A stretch of 64,000 nucleotides of DNA, taken from Cheiracanthium punctorium (lineage: Eukaryota > Arthropoda > Arachnida > Araneae > Cheiracanthiidae). Numbering within the stretch: the first letter of the stretch is position 1; the number at the start of each line of letters is the position of its first letter. The notes beneath the pieces were generated by a model that saw only the letters and a program-made list of their open reading frames with translations, had not been told where the DNA came from and did not search any database. The stretch is taken from assembly GCA_038373885.1 (NCBI GenBank), contig JAWZYV010011912.1, positions 1 through 64,000 of the forward strand, in the 5' to 3' direction. The position numbers were made by a program, and so were the translations under genes. Below are positions 11,426 through 22,450 of this stretch, one piece after another.

Positions 11426-11904
11426 ATAGTATTTGGCAACTCCTAAACTTTCTTCGTTCCACTTTTACACATTTATTTAGTGGCAACACCATTTTTCACT
11501 TTTTACAATTCTTAGCATTGGCAACACATATCAACTGTTCAAAATAAATTTCCATGTGCTCAAGGTTTGGTATGTAAAATTATCTTTCTAATTTTTGTTA
11601 TCTTTTTGATTTCTTCTTTCCTTTATATAGTAGGGTAGGGCCCAGATGTGTGGAGTTAATATCTCTTCTGATATGCCACACAACCGAAACCCTACTATTT
11701 GGTTTACTGTAAATTATAATCCACTGTTTGTGGTCCCTGAAGATGGTGACAGTGGTTATAATTTCCGTTCCATTATACTATCACAATAATTCTTGCACTT
11801 TATTTGGTTTCAAAATCTGGTTTCTAATTCTTGATAATAGCTGTTACTTTTCTGCGAGATATGTCTTATTTGTAGTATGTTTTGTGTTTTACTTGTTAGT
11901 TATA

Positions 11905-14900
11905 TCTTATAAATAAAAATGAAATTCTGTTTGTTTGTTTGTTTGTTTGTTTGTTTATTTGTTTGTTTGTGGATTTGAGTTGTATACAAATCCACAAAAA
12001 TGGACCTATCAGCCTGAAATTTTGCACAGATATGTAAAATAATATAGAATAAATCATAGTCCACTTTAAAACTTTGAAAGTCCACCCGTTCCCGGAATTT
12101 AAGAGATTTTTTATGTTCTCCACGCAAAAAGCTTTCCGTAATTGTAACCCCTGTAGTGAAAAAAGTGTGAAAATAAGGATCGTGGTTGCCATGTTGTGGC
12201 GATTTTGCCGAATAAGATGTTTTAAATTCTCAAAGTAAAAATAAAAGAATAATAATGATTTTTTTTTGTTAGTTTATATTCGTAAGGTTATATTTTTTTT
12301 AATTATAATATCGTGTGCATGGGAAATCGGAGCAGGAATGAAATGTTTTATACGCAAAACAATAAGAATTGAAGATTTCCGAGGCTAATATGTTAAAATT
12401 TTTTAGTTTGGCGAAAAAATAAAATGGCTCAAATGCCGAGAAAGTGAGTTCTAGCGGTTTGCACAGTTTCCGGCTTGGCGAATTTACTGAGAGCTTAAGG
12501 AAACGGATTTTTGAAAACAAGTACAAAGGTTTTATTAGAATACAGCGTTAAATTTTTAATGATCCCTGCGAAAATAATGCAGTTATTAAGGGATTTCAAG
12601 CGATCTATCTTCAGCATTCTCGCGATTTTGAGGAGGATTCTAACGCTTGGCGCTATTTATCGTAATTTAATCGTCTGCTATTTGGGTTATGAATACACCT
12701 GCGTATAAGTTTTTGAAATTTTCATTCAGTTGGAATTGTGCATTTTTCAGAGCAGCTTTTCTGCATCTAATGTATTACATCCAGAAAAAAGGATGTTAGA
12801 AATATCAATTTTAATTTTGTTTAATCACACTCATGAATAATGATACACTTTCCAACTTAATGAAAGAAGGAACGAAAATAGGGAAGACCCATGGATTATA
12901 ACTCTTTTTATATATAGCACTTTAGTGCGTATTTAAAAATCTGAAAGTGTGTCAGATTTTCTATGATTCTAGCGCTTGGCGCAATTTAATGAGAGGGTAT
13001 TTTTAAAAACAAGCGTAGGTTATCTTATAAATAAAAATGAAATTCTGTTTGTCAATTTGTTGATTTGGGTAGTATACAATTCCACAAAAATGGACCTGTC
13101 AGCCTGAAATTTTACACAGATATGTAAAATAATATAGAATAAATGATAGTTCACTTTAAAAACTTTGAAACTCCACTTAAAAACGTTTTCCTCCTGAAGG
13201 GTTCCCTTAATTTCCGTTCCCGGAATTTAAGAGATTTTTTATGTTCTCCACGCAGAAAGCTTTACGTAATATTAACCCCTGTAGTGAAAAAGTGTGTGAA
13301 ATAAGCATCTTGGTTGCCATGTGTGGCGATTTTGCCGAATAAAATGTTTTAAATTCGTAAAGTAAAAATAAAAGAATAATAATGATTTTTTTAGTTTATT
13401 TTTTTAGGTTATTTTTTTTAATTATAATATCGTGTGCGCATAAGAAATGAGAGCAGGAATGAAATGTTTTATACGCAAAACAATGAGGATCGAAGATATC
13501 CGAGACTAATATGTATTTTTTTTTAGTTTGGCGAAAAATAAAATGGCTGATAGGCCGATTTTTAGAGTGTGAGTTCTAGCGGTTTGCACAGTTTTAGGCT
13601 TTTTGGCTCAATTTACTGAGAGCTTAAGGGAATAGCATTTTTGAAAACAAGTGTATAGGTTTTCTTAGAATACAGCATTAAATTTTAACTATCCGTGCAG
13701 AAATAATGCAGTTATTAGGGCATTTCAAGCGATGTAGCTTCAGAATTCTCGCCAATTGAGTACATTCATTTAACTTGGGGGAAATCCGCCAAATTTCAGA
13801 AAATTGAAATCTTCGCATTTAGTACATCGAGGTAACGATGAATAAAACATGTTATAGTTGATAATTTAAAAAATGCGGCTGTATTAAGGGATTCCACTTT
13901 TCAAATAAATGCCTGGCGGTCGAACCATTTCCCATTTTGATTGCTGCTAAGTCAATGCTTCGAATGATTCCCTGAAAAAACTCTTGCAAAATGGCGTATG
14001 CTGGCACTTTGGCGAGGCTTAGATTTGAAACTGAATTTTACTTGAGACTGGTATATACGTATAATAAGACTGGTTATAGATAAAAATGAATGTTGGTATG
14101 TGTGTAGGAGGTTGAAAAACTCCAGCACCGTTTCACCGATCACCATGAAATTTGGTTCACCTAAGTCTTTTATCAAGGAGAAGGTTTTTATGCTATCCGT
14201 TTTCCTCTAACTTTTCACTAGGTGGCGCAGCAGAACGTCGAATTCTATTCCGTTTAGCCGTTTGCTATGCGAATATCGTCCAACAAATTTCGATGAAATT
14301 TGGTACACGCGAATATTAGAACACGGAGAATATTTTTCACTATCCATTTGCTGTAACTTACCGCTAAATAGCGCTGCAACGCATCAACTTCTATACCGTT
14401 CGACTGATCGGTATATAATTTTTTATACTTACACATTTGAGAACGAAGAATATATTCTAACTGCGTTACTTTTGATGTTACTCACCACTAGATGGCACTG
14501 CAATGCATTATTATTTTAACTCGCCACTAGATGACGCTGCAGCAGGCCAAATTCTTGACCATTCAAACGGTGGCTATGAAAATCAGTATACATAGCTATT
14601 TGAACAATGAGAATATTTTGGCGTTATCCATTTTGCTATAACTCGCCACATGACGGCGCTGTAGCAAATCATTACCTTAATTAACCACTAGATGGCCCTG
14701 CAGTGTATCACTTCTTGACTGTGCGAATAATCGCTATGAAAATAGGTATACATAGATATTTGAACATGCGGAAGAGTTTGGCAAGATCCATTTTCCTATA
14801 ACTTGACACTAGATGTCGCGTCAACACATGAACTTCAAGACTATTCAGCCGATCGTCATGAAAATTCGTATACATCGATATCTGAATGCGAAGAATATTT

Positions 14901-15127
14901 TTGCCGTATCCGTTTTGCTAAAACTCGCCACTAGATTGTGCTACGCCGCATCGCCTTCTGCACCGTAAAAACGATTGCCTTGAAATTCAGTATGCATGAT
15001 TATTGAACACAATATAACGCGATATCCATTTTGCTATATCTCTTTATTACAATAAATAGTAATCACAACAAATATTAATATCAAAAAGTCCATTCATTCC
15101 CGTGCGAAGAACGGGTACTTCAGCTAG
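11905..15127 (+). mobile_element. Non-autonomous Helitron
   Basis: The 5' end begins TCTTATAAATAAAAATG after an A (11904). The 3' end has the hairpin CCCGTGCGAAGAACGGG followed by TACTTCAGCTAG and then T (15128). A TC start, a hairpin about 10 bp from a CTAG end, and insertion between A and T are the diagnostic Helitron features. There is no Rep/helicase coding sequence. A second 5'-like end occurs at 13023 and the 11905-12700 and 13023-13760 blocks are diverged copies, so this may be two Helitrons, one truncated, sharing one 3' end. Confidence 0.8.
14205..15060 (+). repeat. Degenerate tandem repeats inside the Helitron
   Basis: The phrase 'ctcgccactagatggcgctgc' and its variants recur at about 14216, 14362, 14487, 14525, 14647, 14686, 14807 and 14930, usually with a following 'atgaaaat..ggtatacatag' block. 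Spacing is irregular, alternating short and roughly 120-bp steps. Such internal tandem repeats are common in non-autonomous Helitrons. Confidence 0.75.
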
Positions 15128-15717
15128 TATATATATAAATATTCTTTTTGAGAACCGAAACTTTGAGGCCCCTTAGATTTAAGAGGCCCGAGGCGCACGC
15201 CTCATGCGCCTACTGGGAAATCCGCCACTGATAAAAAGATCTTTCAAGTATAATCTAGCAGATGGTTGAAGTGTTTTTATTTATAATTAGCCAAGAATTT
15301 TCTAAACATAGACAATCGTACTTGCATGTATACAAGATGCAATGATCCAACTTATAAAGATTATTTAAAACTATATCATAAGCTTATTTATTACTGGCAA
15401 CTACAATGTAGTCAATGATAACAAATCTACTATCTTACGGTACTAAATATAAACAGGGCCCGATTTATACCCCTGGGGGCCCCGGGCCAAAACTTCATAT
15501 GGGGGCCCCCATACATCTTACCTTCTTCGAATACAAGAGTGATTTTATTTTATAGGCTGCTATGAGTTTATATACCTTTGACAGGTATACATAAGCAAAG
15601 CATTTTATGAATCTAATGAAAGACATTTTTTTTTAATTTTAGAATTCCACTAAACTAACTCCAAACATAAAACAATGAAAACTTTGCAAATAAACACTCA
15701 TAGAACGATACCTTTTT

Positions 15718-15772
15718 TGCAGAAAACGCGTTTTCGTACTGAAAATTTCAGTATATCCTCAGTCTAAAGGTT
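15718..15772 (-). ncRNA. Hammerhead-ribozyme-like motif (PLE 4, left)
   Basis: On the minus strand: AGA, CTGAGGA, then a stem with TACTGAAA/TTTTCAGTA, then GAAAACGCGTTTTCT. Stem I would be AGA with TCT. This compensates for AGG with CCT in the right copy, a paired change that keeps base pairing. One extra base sits between the core and stem II. Confidence 0.5.
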
Positions 15773-15777
15773 CACAA

Positions 15778-15832
15778 TTTTAGGCTGAGGAGGTACTGAA
15801 ATTTTCAGTACGAAAACGCGTTTCCTGCAAAA
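15778..15832 (+). ncRNA. Hammerhead-ribozyme-like motif (PLE 4, right)
   Basis: On the plus strand: AGG, CTGAGGA, G, an 8-bp stem GTACTGAA/TTCAGTAC, then GAAAACGCGTT, then TCCT. AACGCGTT is self-complementary, which would suit a dimeric hammerhead with a very short stem III. Catalysis is not shown. Confidence 0.5.
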
Positions 15833-16123
15833 AAGGTATCATTTTATGAGTGTTTATTTACAAAGTCTTCACTGTTTTATCTTTTTAACACCAGTATTTT
15901 GAGTGTATTTACTGTAATCATATTTTGTTACGTTTACTGTAACTATATTTTGTTACATTTTACAGTATGTCAGGAAATATGAGCGAAATGTTAGATGTAC
16001 AAAAAATTACTGCGTATTTTTTTCATTTTGGGGCCCCCCTAGAGTGGGGCACCGGGCCAATGCCCCGAATGCCCCGCCGTAAATCAGGCCCTGAATACAA
16101 ATATACATTACTTATATTGCATA

Positions 16124-17579
16124 CTAGCTGCTTAGCCCGGCGTTGCCTGGTTGCATTAGGCGTTACGGCGCAACCTGACTTAAAAATTATCTGCTACTCT
16201 CGGCTAATCAGCTAGTCCTGTTTACGGGAATGAAGCTTATTTTCACAACACTAATGCATAAAGTAAACATAAATTTTAAAGACATTGTTACTTATACTAT
16301 TAAAATTATTTGAACTCAGTACAATGCGGCCCAACCCTTTCTCATCTGAGATTTTAATTCTTAAACCCAGATTTAACCTGTTAGCTTCCACCGTTTCAAA
16401 GATTCAACACCGAAGATTTTCTTCTGTTCGCAGCATTGTTACCCAGATTGGTTTGGGTTTATCAGTGTCTAATGCAACTACTCTTGCGCTTTCGCAACGC
16501 AGGACGCCAGCGAAGCATTCATAGATTCATGTTACTAGGTACAGAAGGGTATATATCCGTTGTGTCTTTGCAACGATGGGGGGAACAAGTTAAATGTGGG
16601 TTCTATGGGAGGGTTTAACTCTATAACAATAGAATAAAATCAAATTGACATTTTTTCTTTTCCGAAGACGCTCACCGCTCAGGTACGCACTGCTAACAAA
16701 CCAAAAACTTATAAATGGATTGCCCCATGCCACTGATTGACTGGGCTCTTCTTTCTGTAGAGAAACAATATAAAAGCTGCTGTGGGGTAACTGCATTGAT
16801 TTAACCCTTTAACGCGCAGTGGTTCCGCTCTGAGACCACCAAACTGTTGACGTTTTGATTGTTGCCAGTCACGAAGAATAAATTGGATTTCTATAAAAAT
16901 AGTGGCGGGTGACATAGCTCCACGAGAATCCTTTACTTTTGAGCACGTCATTTCCCTTATAAAAATGGTCACGATTCCTTTTAACAGCACTGACATCTGC
17001 TGAAAAATGGAAGAACGCGAGAACAGCTGGATCGATTGCTCAATGCTGAAAAAAGGGCAGCCGTTGCCATCGCTCGACTTAACGACAAGCAAGAGGGCGG
17101 ACGATCGAAACGTTCATCGCGTGCCACAGATCTAGAGACCCTTTTTTGACGACAGCTGGCTTCTTTGCTCCTCTTATCAATATTGAATTTATTTGTGAGA
17201 AGAAAAATTAAACTGCGTAATCTAGAAAAACAATTTTAAAGCCTTTATAAATAGCGCAGTCTTATCTCTTTTCTTTTTGTAAAGGGTTTGCATGACATAA
17301 TTTTAAAATTTAAAAAAATCTCCATTTCATGTAGTGCCTGAGGTATTTAACGCTAAAACACGAACCTAAAAGACAGCTTGATGCGGAAATAAGACATTTT
17401 GAAAGTGAGAACGGTCTAACTTTTCACTTTTTTGATACCGAATGACGCTGACATAGTAATTTTTTTTTTGTGAAATAATTTTGGTTTTTTCTAGATTCCA
17501 CTTCACTGGAATTAATTCGAATTACACATGTGAGGAAAATTTTCGTTTCCTACCGTGCGAAGAACGGGCACGCAGCTAG
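16124..17579. mobile_element. Helitron sequence with two outward-facing 3' ends
   Basis: At 16124 a CTAG preceded by A opens a sequence whose reverse complement is a Helitron 3' end (hairpin around CCCGGCGTTGCC, then CTAG). At 17571-17579 a forward Helitron 3' end occurs (CCGTGCGAAGAACGGGCACG then CAGCTAG, followed by T). No TC start is identified between them. Either two Helitrons in opposite orientation lost their 5' ends, or this is a composite. Both lie at the broken edge of an inverted hAT copy. Confidence 0.6.
16805..17163 (+). mobile_element. piggyBac-type MITE family 1, 3'-truncated
   Basis: Begins at TTAA (16801-16804) with CCCTTTAACGCGCAGTGG and follows the family through the 'gcgtgccacagatctagag' block, then stops before the right half of the palindrome. 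No TTAA right end is found. Confidence 0.75.
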
Positions 17580-18321
17580 TTAATAATAAACCTAGGAGCG
17601 AAGCTTAGAGCATACCAATTTTCAATATAAAGTGGAATTTATTTTTAACTCAATAATATATTTTGTACTTTAACTACTTAAGTATTGTTTTTTTTAATTT
17701 CTCTTGTAGTTTTTTTCATTCTATTTAAAATATAGAATAATGTGTGTGTGTGTGTGTATATATTATTCATACCTAATTACTCATTATTAATAGTCCTAAA
17801 CTTATTGACAGTTTTTGAATAAACACAAAAATTAGACTAAACAGAAAGTCTACTTTTACTATCAAACTGCTTAGTTTTGCACTTCCAAGCGGGAAATTTA
17901 TGAATATATTTAAATATTTATAAATATATGTTCTTGAAGGAATGTTAAATTTTTGGTACATTTTATCCAAGTAAAGAATTCTTCTGAACTTTGTTATGTC
18001 AAAGTCATGTTTCTGATCAAGTTTCCCTTGTTCTGACCTTCAAAAGTAGATGTTGTTAAGTAGTCCAAATTTTCATGACTGTAACAAGACATATGCCAGT
18101 GGTCCACAAAAAGTAATTCGACGTAATTAAGTAACAGTGAAAAATAATCAATATGAAACTGCAGTTGCTGGGTTATACTTAGAGGTATGCTGATGTTGAT
18201 TTAGTGTTAATCATGAAAAGTGAAACGTAGTAGAAAAATTATTGAGATAAAAAATGTTTTTTAAGAGAACAAATCTATAAACATAAAAATTATTTTAAAA
18301 ATTTTAATACTCCTTTTGTAG

Positions 18322-19295
18322 CAGACCATGACTATTGGACGGACACTTGGTGCACGTGCCCTGGGCACAAATGCAGAAATAAGCCAAAAAATTGAGTTTA
18401 ATACGATAGGGGCACAAAAATTGAGTCAGCTAAGGCAGTGGTGCGCAATCTATTTTCATCTGCGACCCCCTAATTTGTGTAAAATTTTGTCGCGACCCCC
18501 TATTTTGAGTAAAATTTTGTCGTGACCCCTGGATAGACAGTAGACATTTTGTTTAATTGAAAACGAAGTTCCATTGAAATTCTTTCTGGGAGTTACTCTT
18601 ACAGGGTGTTTTTAAAAGAGTGTCGTGACGTCATCGATTGGAATAACGCGTTTTTAAAACAGCGCACCAATCTTATAAACCACCATAAAAATGTTATAAA
18701 AGTTGTAACATCATAAAAATAAGTTAATGAATCAACACATAATTTTATGAAACAATGCTTTATACATGCAAATGGATATAAATATTTTTTAATGAAAATT
18801 ACTTTAAAGAAACTTTACATCATAAAAAGTCAATGTGAAATATGTGCTTGCAAAGAGCTCATGATTGCTTCTATGTTCAGCGATCTGTATTGGAAATCGC
18901 AAGTCGTAAATTATCCTCTGGATCCAATCGAGATCGATGTTTTGTTTTAATGGAAAATAATTTTGAAGGTCACTATGTATGATCACTATGCATGATCAAT
19001 TTGCAGATCACTATGCATGATAACGTGGTTTTGAAGGCCCGTGATAGCGATCGCGAATATCGCGCTCGTAAAATAATAATTGTCAGTCTCTTCTCTTGTA
19101 TTATTTCAGTTCTTTGAAATGAATAATTGTAGATTTTTCATAAATTTGAATCTCTTTGAATTTGGTGACCCCCAAAAATTTTCTCGCGACCCCTCCGGGG
19201 GTCGCGACCCACGGTTTGCGCACCGCTGAGCTCAAGGACACAAAATCTGAAAAGTACCATGGCCACAAAAGTGTTATAGTGAAAGTCAGGCCCTG
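18322..19295 (+). mobile_element. hAT element containing a further hAT
   Basis: The left end is CAGACCATGACTATTG and the right end reverse-complements to CAGGGCCTGACTTTC. Flanking 8-mers are ttttgtag and gtttgtag (one mismatch). Removing it restores continuity with the colinear hAT copy at 10010-10040, which supports the boundaries. Confidence 0.75.
18436..19228 (+). mobile_element. hAT element (CAGTGGTGCGCAA family), nested
   Basis: The ends are CAGTGGTGCGCAATC and, reverse-complemented, CAGCGGTGCGCAAACC. Both interiors open with repeated 'gcgacccc' or 'gggtcgcg' blocks. Flanking 8-mers agctaagg and agctcaag differ at two positions, so the TSD is weaker than for its neighbours. No coding sequence is evident. 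Confidence 0.65.
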
Positions 19296-19783
19296 GTTTG
19301 TAGACATAAACTAGATATAAAAGGAATTAAAACATTTAAAAATAATTAGTAATAATGTAAAGGTGTTAGAGTTAGTTATTATTATTATTATTTTTTATTT
19401 ATTTATTTTTTTTTTTTTTTGAGGAGGGGGTGCCTCAAAATTGAGTTGCATCTCGAGCCTCTCAAGAGAAAAATCCGCCACTGGGGTGAGAATAAAGGTA
19501 TTCGCATTGATTCTGCGCTTTCTGGGGCCTGAGGGTAAAATTTCAAATGTTTTCTGTAAAGGTAAAATTCGCGAAACATTTCTTCCGGGGAAGGGATGAG
19601 TGCTGAGTGCCTGTCTGAGATGACCAGTCCCCCCCCCCCTACAAACACTTATATGAGTGTCATTTACGGGGGCCCTGTGAACAGCAACATGATCATTTTA
19701 GGGGGGGTCTGATCCCCCCCCCCGAGTTCAAGTAATTTGGACCCCCCCTAAAAAAAATTTCTGGCTGCGCTACTGGATGAAAT

Positions 19784-20495
19784 GATACTATGTTTTTACT
19801 TATGTGAAATAAACTTAATTACTAGTAAAAAAAAATTAATAAAAAATGGCATTTTTTCACGCCTCTGACTACCCCTAACCCCTTAAAAGATAATCGCTTC
19901 AACATCTATTTTGAATCACCGGAAATTTGGTTTGACTGGCGCCCGTAACTTAAACATTTCCGAGAAAGTTCCGACGTTATAAATAGCTCCAAAATCATTC
20001 TGCGTCAGTTCCACTATGTATTAACTTCTGGACAATATGTTGAAGATTGTATTCACTTTAGACGGAAATATTGTATCGATTCGTCTGGCCCCTGTCTGCT
20101 TTTGCCGGCGGGAACACGATTCGGCGGCCGTTGCCGTCTCCCATACGCTGAATTAATTAATCGCTCTTTCAGCTCAAAATATAAATCATTTGAGTGTTGT
20201 AAGGTAGGGTAAAATGGGTATGTGAAACAGGAATTTATTTTTATACTGTTACTAATAACGTTAATCCTTTATACCCCATAAACTTAATTTTTTTTTAATT
20301 TTTTTATTGCAGTGTACGGAAACAGTTTATAAACCAGGGCATCGAACCGTAATTCTTTTGGTTCAGGTTTTCGTCCTGGTTCAACTAAAAAAAAAAAAAA
20401 AAAAAAATTGTTCAAAGAAAAATAACGATTTTTGGTTCAGACGATTCTACTTGGGAAAGAATAGGTTGAGATAGGCACTTTTTAATACAATATAA
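19784..20495. other. Continuation of Mutator-like flank, then unique DNA
   Basis: The first ~100 bp carries the inverted partner of the 'ggttaggggtagtcaga' phrase at 6839-6855, so it probably belongs to the element split by the 7976-19775 hAT. From about 20040-20170 there is a GC-richer unique stretch. No gene was recognised. Confidence 0.45.
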
Positions 20496-21022
20496 ATAAT
20501 ATAATTTTTATAAAATTTGAGAACTATACTTTAAAAAGTGTCAGAGATATGAAGATGAGTTAAACCACTTTTCAACTGCTCTCGAATGGAAAAAAATCAC
20601 GTCGAATGATCGCATTTCAGGGGTCGTACAGATATCACGAAAGAAACTCTTTTTTTCCAATCTAGGATTAAACGTTTACACACAAAATTATGTATAGTCC
20701 CTTATCCTATTTCTTTAAAGATATCACTGAGACTTCGTACGATGAAAGGCTCAAATTGGGTACATCTCATCATTAGGGTATGGGCACATTTCATTAACTG
20801 GGAATGTCTTTGTACGGGGGTCGTATAAAAATTTAGAAAGTGTCACTTTTTGAAAAACGAGAGGAAATTTGCATTACGAGATTTTTTTACGAGAGGAATT
20901 TTTTCTTAACGGAGTTTTATTTCTGACCTTATTTTGAACATATTTTCAATTTACACTGCCCACTTATCTCTAATCGATGAAAAAGATTAAAGCCCGTTAC
21001 CACCGATTGCGACACCCTGTAT
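20496..21022. repeat. Long-inverted-repeat (foldback) family, 5'-truncated copy
   Basis: Follows the right ~520 bp of the family represented by 35661-36901, ending in a terminus that reverse-complements to ACAGGGTGTCGCAATC. It contains an uninterrupted 'ttttttcttaacggagtt' at 20899-20916. The same site is occupied by a TTAA MITE in the 35661-36901 copy, so this is an empty site proving that insertion. Confidence 0.75.
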
Positions 21023-21024
21023 AG

Positions 21025-21506
21025 TAGAGATGAGTTCGGGCTCATTTTTTGAAGCCCGAGCCCTAGAACTTTTAATCCGAGCCCGCCCGAGCCCGAAATT
21101 TCAGCTAAAGATAAAAAAATAATAATAAATAAATAAAATTGCTTCATTGATGGAATACAATAAATTTTGCTGTTTGTGCAAATTAAAGACAAATATAGTT
21201 GTAAACTCTCAATGCACTTTCTAATTCTTCATATCCATGTTTATCAAATAATGTCCGATCTGATGACTAACTAAGCAATATAAGCCGCTTTTCTGAAATA
21301 CCCAAAGAGCTTCACGCACCTTCTAGGCGGCCGTGCCGCTAATTTTTTTTTATAAGTACGTTTATTTTCCACATGAATTGCTTTTTAAAATCTGCTAGAT
21401 GCTAGAATGTTAAATGAATGAGAAATTTTTTCACGAGCCCGAACGCAATTGGGAGTTACAGAGCCCGAGCCCGGTTCGGGCTCGGGCTGAGCCCGTCTCA
21501 TCTCTA
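21025..21506 (+). mobile_element. hAT element (TAGAGATGAG family)
   Basis: The ends are TAGAGATGAGTTCGGGCTC and, reverse-complemented, TAGAGATGAGACGGGCTC. There is a perfect 8-bp duplication, ctgtatag, at 21017-21024 and 21507-21514. Subterminal regions are built of repeated 'gagcccga' and 'cgggctc' words. It inserted at the very end of the foldback copy to its left. It has no coding capacity. Confidence 0.88.
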
Positions 21507-21599
21507 CTGTATAGCACTCGAGTACGTATTTAAAATATGAAAATGTTTCAGATGATCAGAGGTGCTCCTTATTTCGCTGAGGAATGTTTTTTATAGCGT

Positions 21600-22130
21600 A
21601 AAAATTTTAATGGTCAAGACAAGACATATCGGAGGCTGCCAGACAGAAGACGCGCATGCCGCCAACACAAGACGCAATATCTCTCTGGACACAGAAAGCC
21701 GTTTTTCTCGAACAATCCACCGCCGCTGTATCCGAATCGATATCCCAGGCCGCGAAAGTTGAAAGGGAGCACCGGGAGGAAGGGGGGGGGGGGAGGAGGA
21801 GGATGTGTGGGAGAGACAGGAACGGGTTGGTTGAGGAGAGAGAGAAATGTGTGTGTCCCGTCGATTCTGCTGCCCCCCCCCCCCAAAGTCCAGGGATTCT
21901 CTCTTCTATATCTTGGCAAAGAAAAGGACGATATCAGCATTTTCGAATTTCGATTTCGGTGGGAGGATTTCATGGGACTCGGTCGTGGAGCTTGGGGTTT
22001 AACAGGTTCTTTTTTTTTTTTTTTTCTTTTTCAACGGTTCTTTTCTGGATGCGGTTGGAAAGCGTTCGTGATTTCGGCCCGTTTGTCCGTTACTGTCCAC
22101 TCCACAGGCATCCATAGTCGAGAAATTTTT
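21600..22130 (+). other. GC-rich low-complexity stretch, no recognised gene
   Basis: Contains G9-G10 and C10-C12 runs and GA-rich tracts. Several overlapping frames up to 153 codons exist on both strands, but their peptides are compositional (poly-Gly, poly-Phe, Arg-rich) and match no family I know. It is similar in composition to 2880-3420, 28010-28430 and 46910-47500. Confidence 0.35.
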
Positions 22131-22450
22131 GTAAGTTTTTTTCGTTGATGTTATGCACCAGGTCTCGGAATAAAATTAAAGAAGCTGGCACAGCACAAAG
22201 TGCAGTGAACTTTTTTTTTTTTTTTTTTCAAACTGGCAACAGAAAAACATCTAAGCTCTCGGCAAAGATTTACATTTTCGTAATAAAGGTAGATTTTGAA
22301 ATTGCAGCTTTTTCGTTTAACATAAAAAAAGAATCAGTAACTCAATGAGAACAACAAAAAGAACAAAAACAAAAAAAAATTCATTTTTTGTTTTTGTTAT
22401 CATTCTGTATTTTCATTTCTATTCTGAAAATGCTCCTGAGATAGAAACCG

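Larger units (their letters stand above)
9063..15230 (+). mobile_element. hAT element (CAGTGGCGGATTT family), carrying nested elements
   Basis: The ends are CAGTGGCGGATTTAGC and, reverse-complemented, CAGTGGCGGATTTCCC. It has a perfect 8-bp duplication, ataaaaag, at 9055-9062 and 15231-15238. The interior up to about 11220 is AT-rich with no surviving transposase frame that I could recognise. It was later hit by a Penelope-like fragment and a Helitron. A second, inverted copy of the same family ends at 19483. Confidence 0.87.
15670..15915. mobile_element. Penelope-like fragment 4: head-to-head inverted pseudo-LTRs
   Basis: Two ~65-bp arms (about 15700-15765 and 15783-15848) are near-perfect inverted copies separated by under 20 bp. 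The right arm continues into 'aacaccagtattttgagtgt', the reverse of the terminal tail of the other Penelope-like copies. All internal coding sequence is lost. Confidence 0.55.
15454..16093 (+). mobile_element. hAT MITE hosting a Penelope-like fragment
   Basis: The left end is CAGGGCCCGATTTATACC and the right end reverse-complements to CAGGGCCTGATTTACGG. Flanking 8-mers are aatataaa and aatacaaa (one mismatch). Its termini belong to the same group as those at 174-962. Confidence 0.78.
17580..19483 (-). mobile_element. Second copy of the 9063-15230 hAT family, inverted and truncated
   Basis: Its right end reverse-complements to CAGTGGCGGATTTTTCTC, and reading leftward it follows the interior of 9063-10700 in order (shared blocks near 9960-10030, 10100-10170, 10240-10480 and 10590-10710). 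Relative to that copy it lacks about 850 bp near its start. Its other end was replaced by Helitron sequence at 17579. A nested hAT occupies 18322-19295. Confidence 0.75.
7976..19775 (+). mobile_element. 11.8-kb hAT composite, outermost layer of a TE nest
   Basis: The left end is CAGTGGCGCAGCGAAG and the right end reverse-complements to CAGTAGCGCAGCCAG. It is flanked by a perfect 8-bp duplication, gatgaaat, at 7968-7975 and 19776-19783. Immediately inside are G- and C-runs typical of this hAT group. The great length comes from later insertions: another hAT (9063-15230), a hAT at 15454-16093, Helitron sequence, an inverted hAT copy (to 19483) and a nested hAT pair (18322-19295). A CAGAGTCCGTTTATC terminus at 8045 and a matching-type end at about 19677 hint at one more hAT just inside, but no duplicated 8-mer was found for it. 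Confidence 0.85.

Noticed and set aside
14205..15060. CRISPR-like array
   Set aside because: The repeats are degenerate, irregularly spaced and inside a Helitron in a eukaryotic genome.
8045..19677. Additional hAT layer just inside the 11.8-kb composite
   Set aside because: The termini look right (CAGAGTCCGTTTATC and a CAGGGCCCCCG-type end), but gctatgag and tgaacagc do not match, so it is mentioned only as a possibility.
21656..22117. 153-codon open frame in GC-rich DNA
   Set aside because: The peptide is dominated by poly-Gly and poly-Phe produced by homopolymer runs. An equally long frame overlaps on the same strand and another on the opposite strand.
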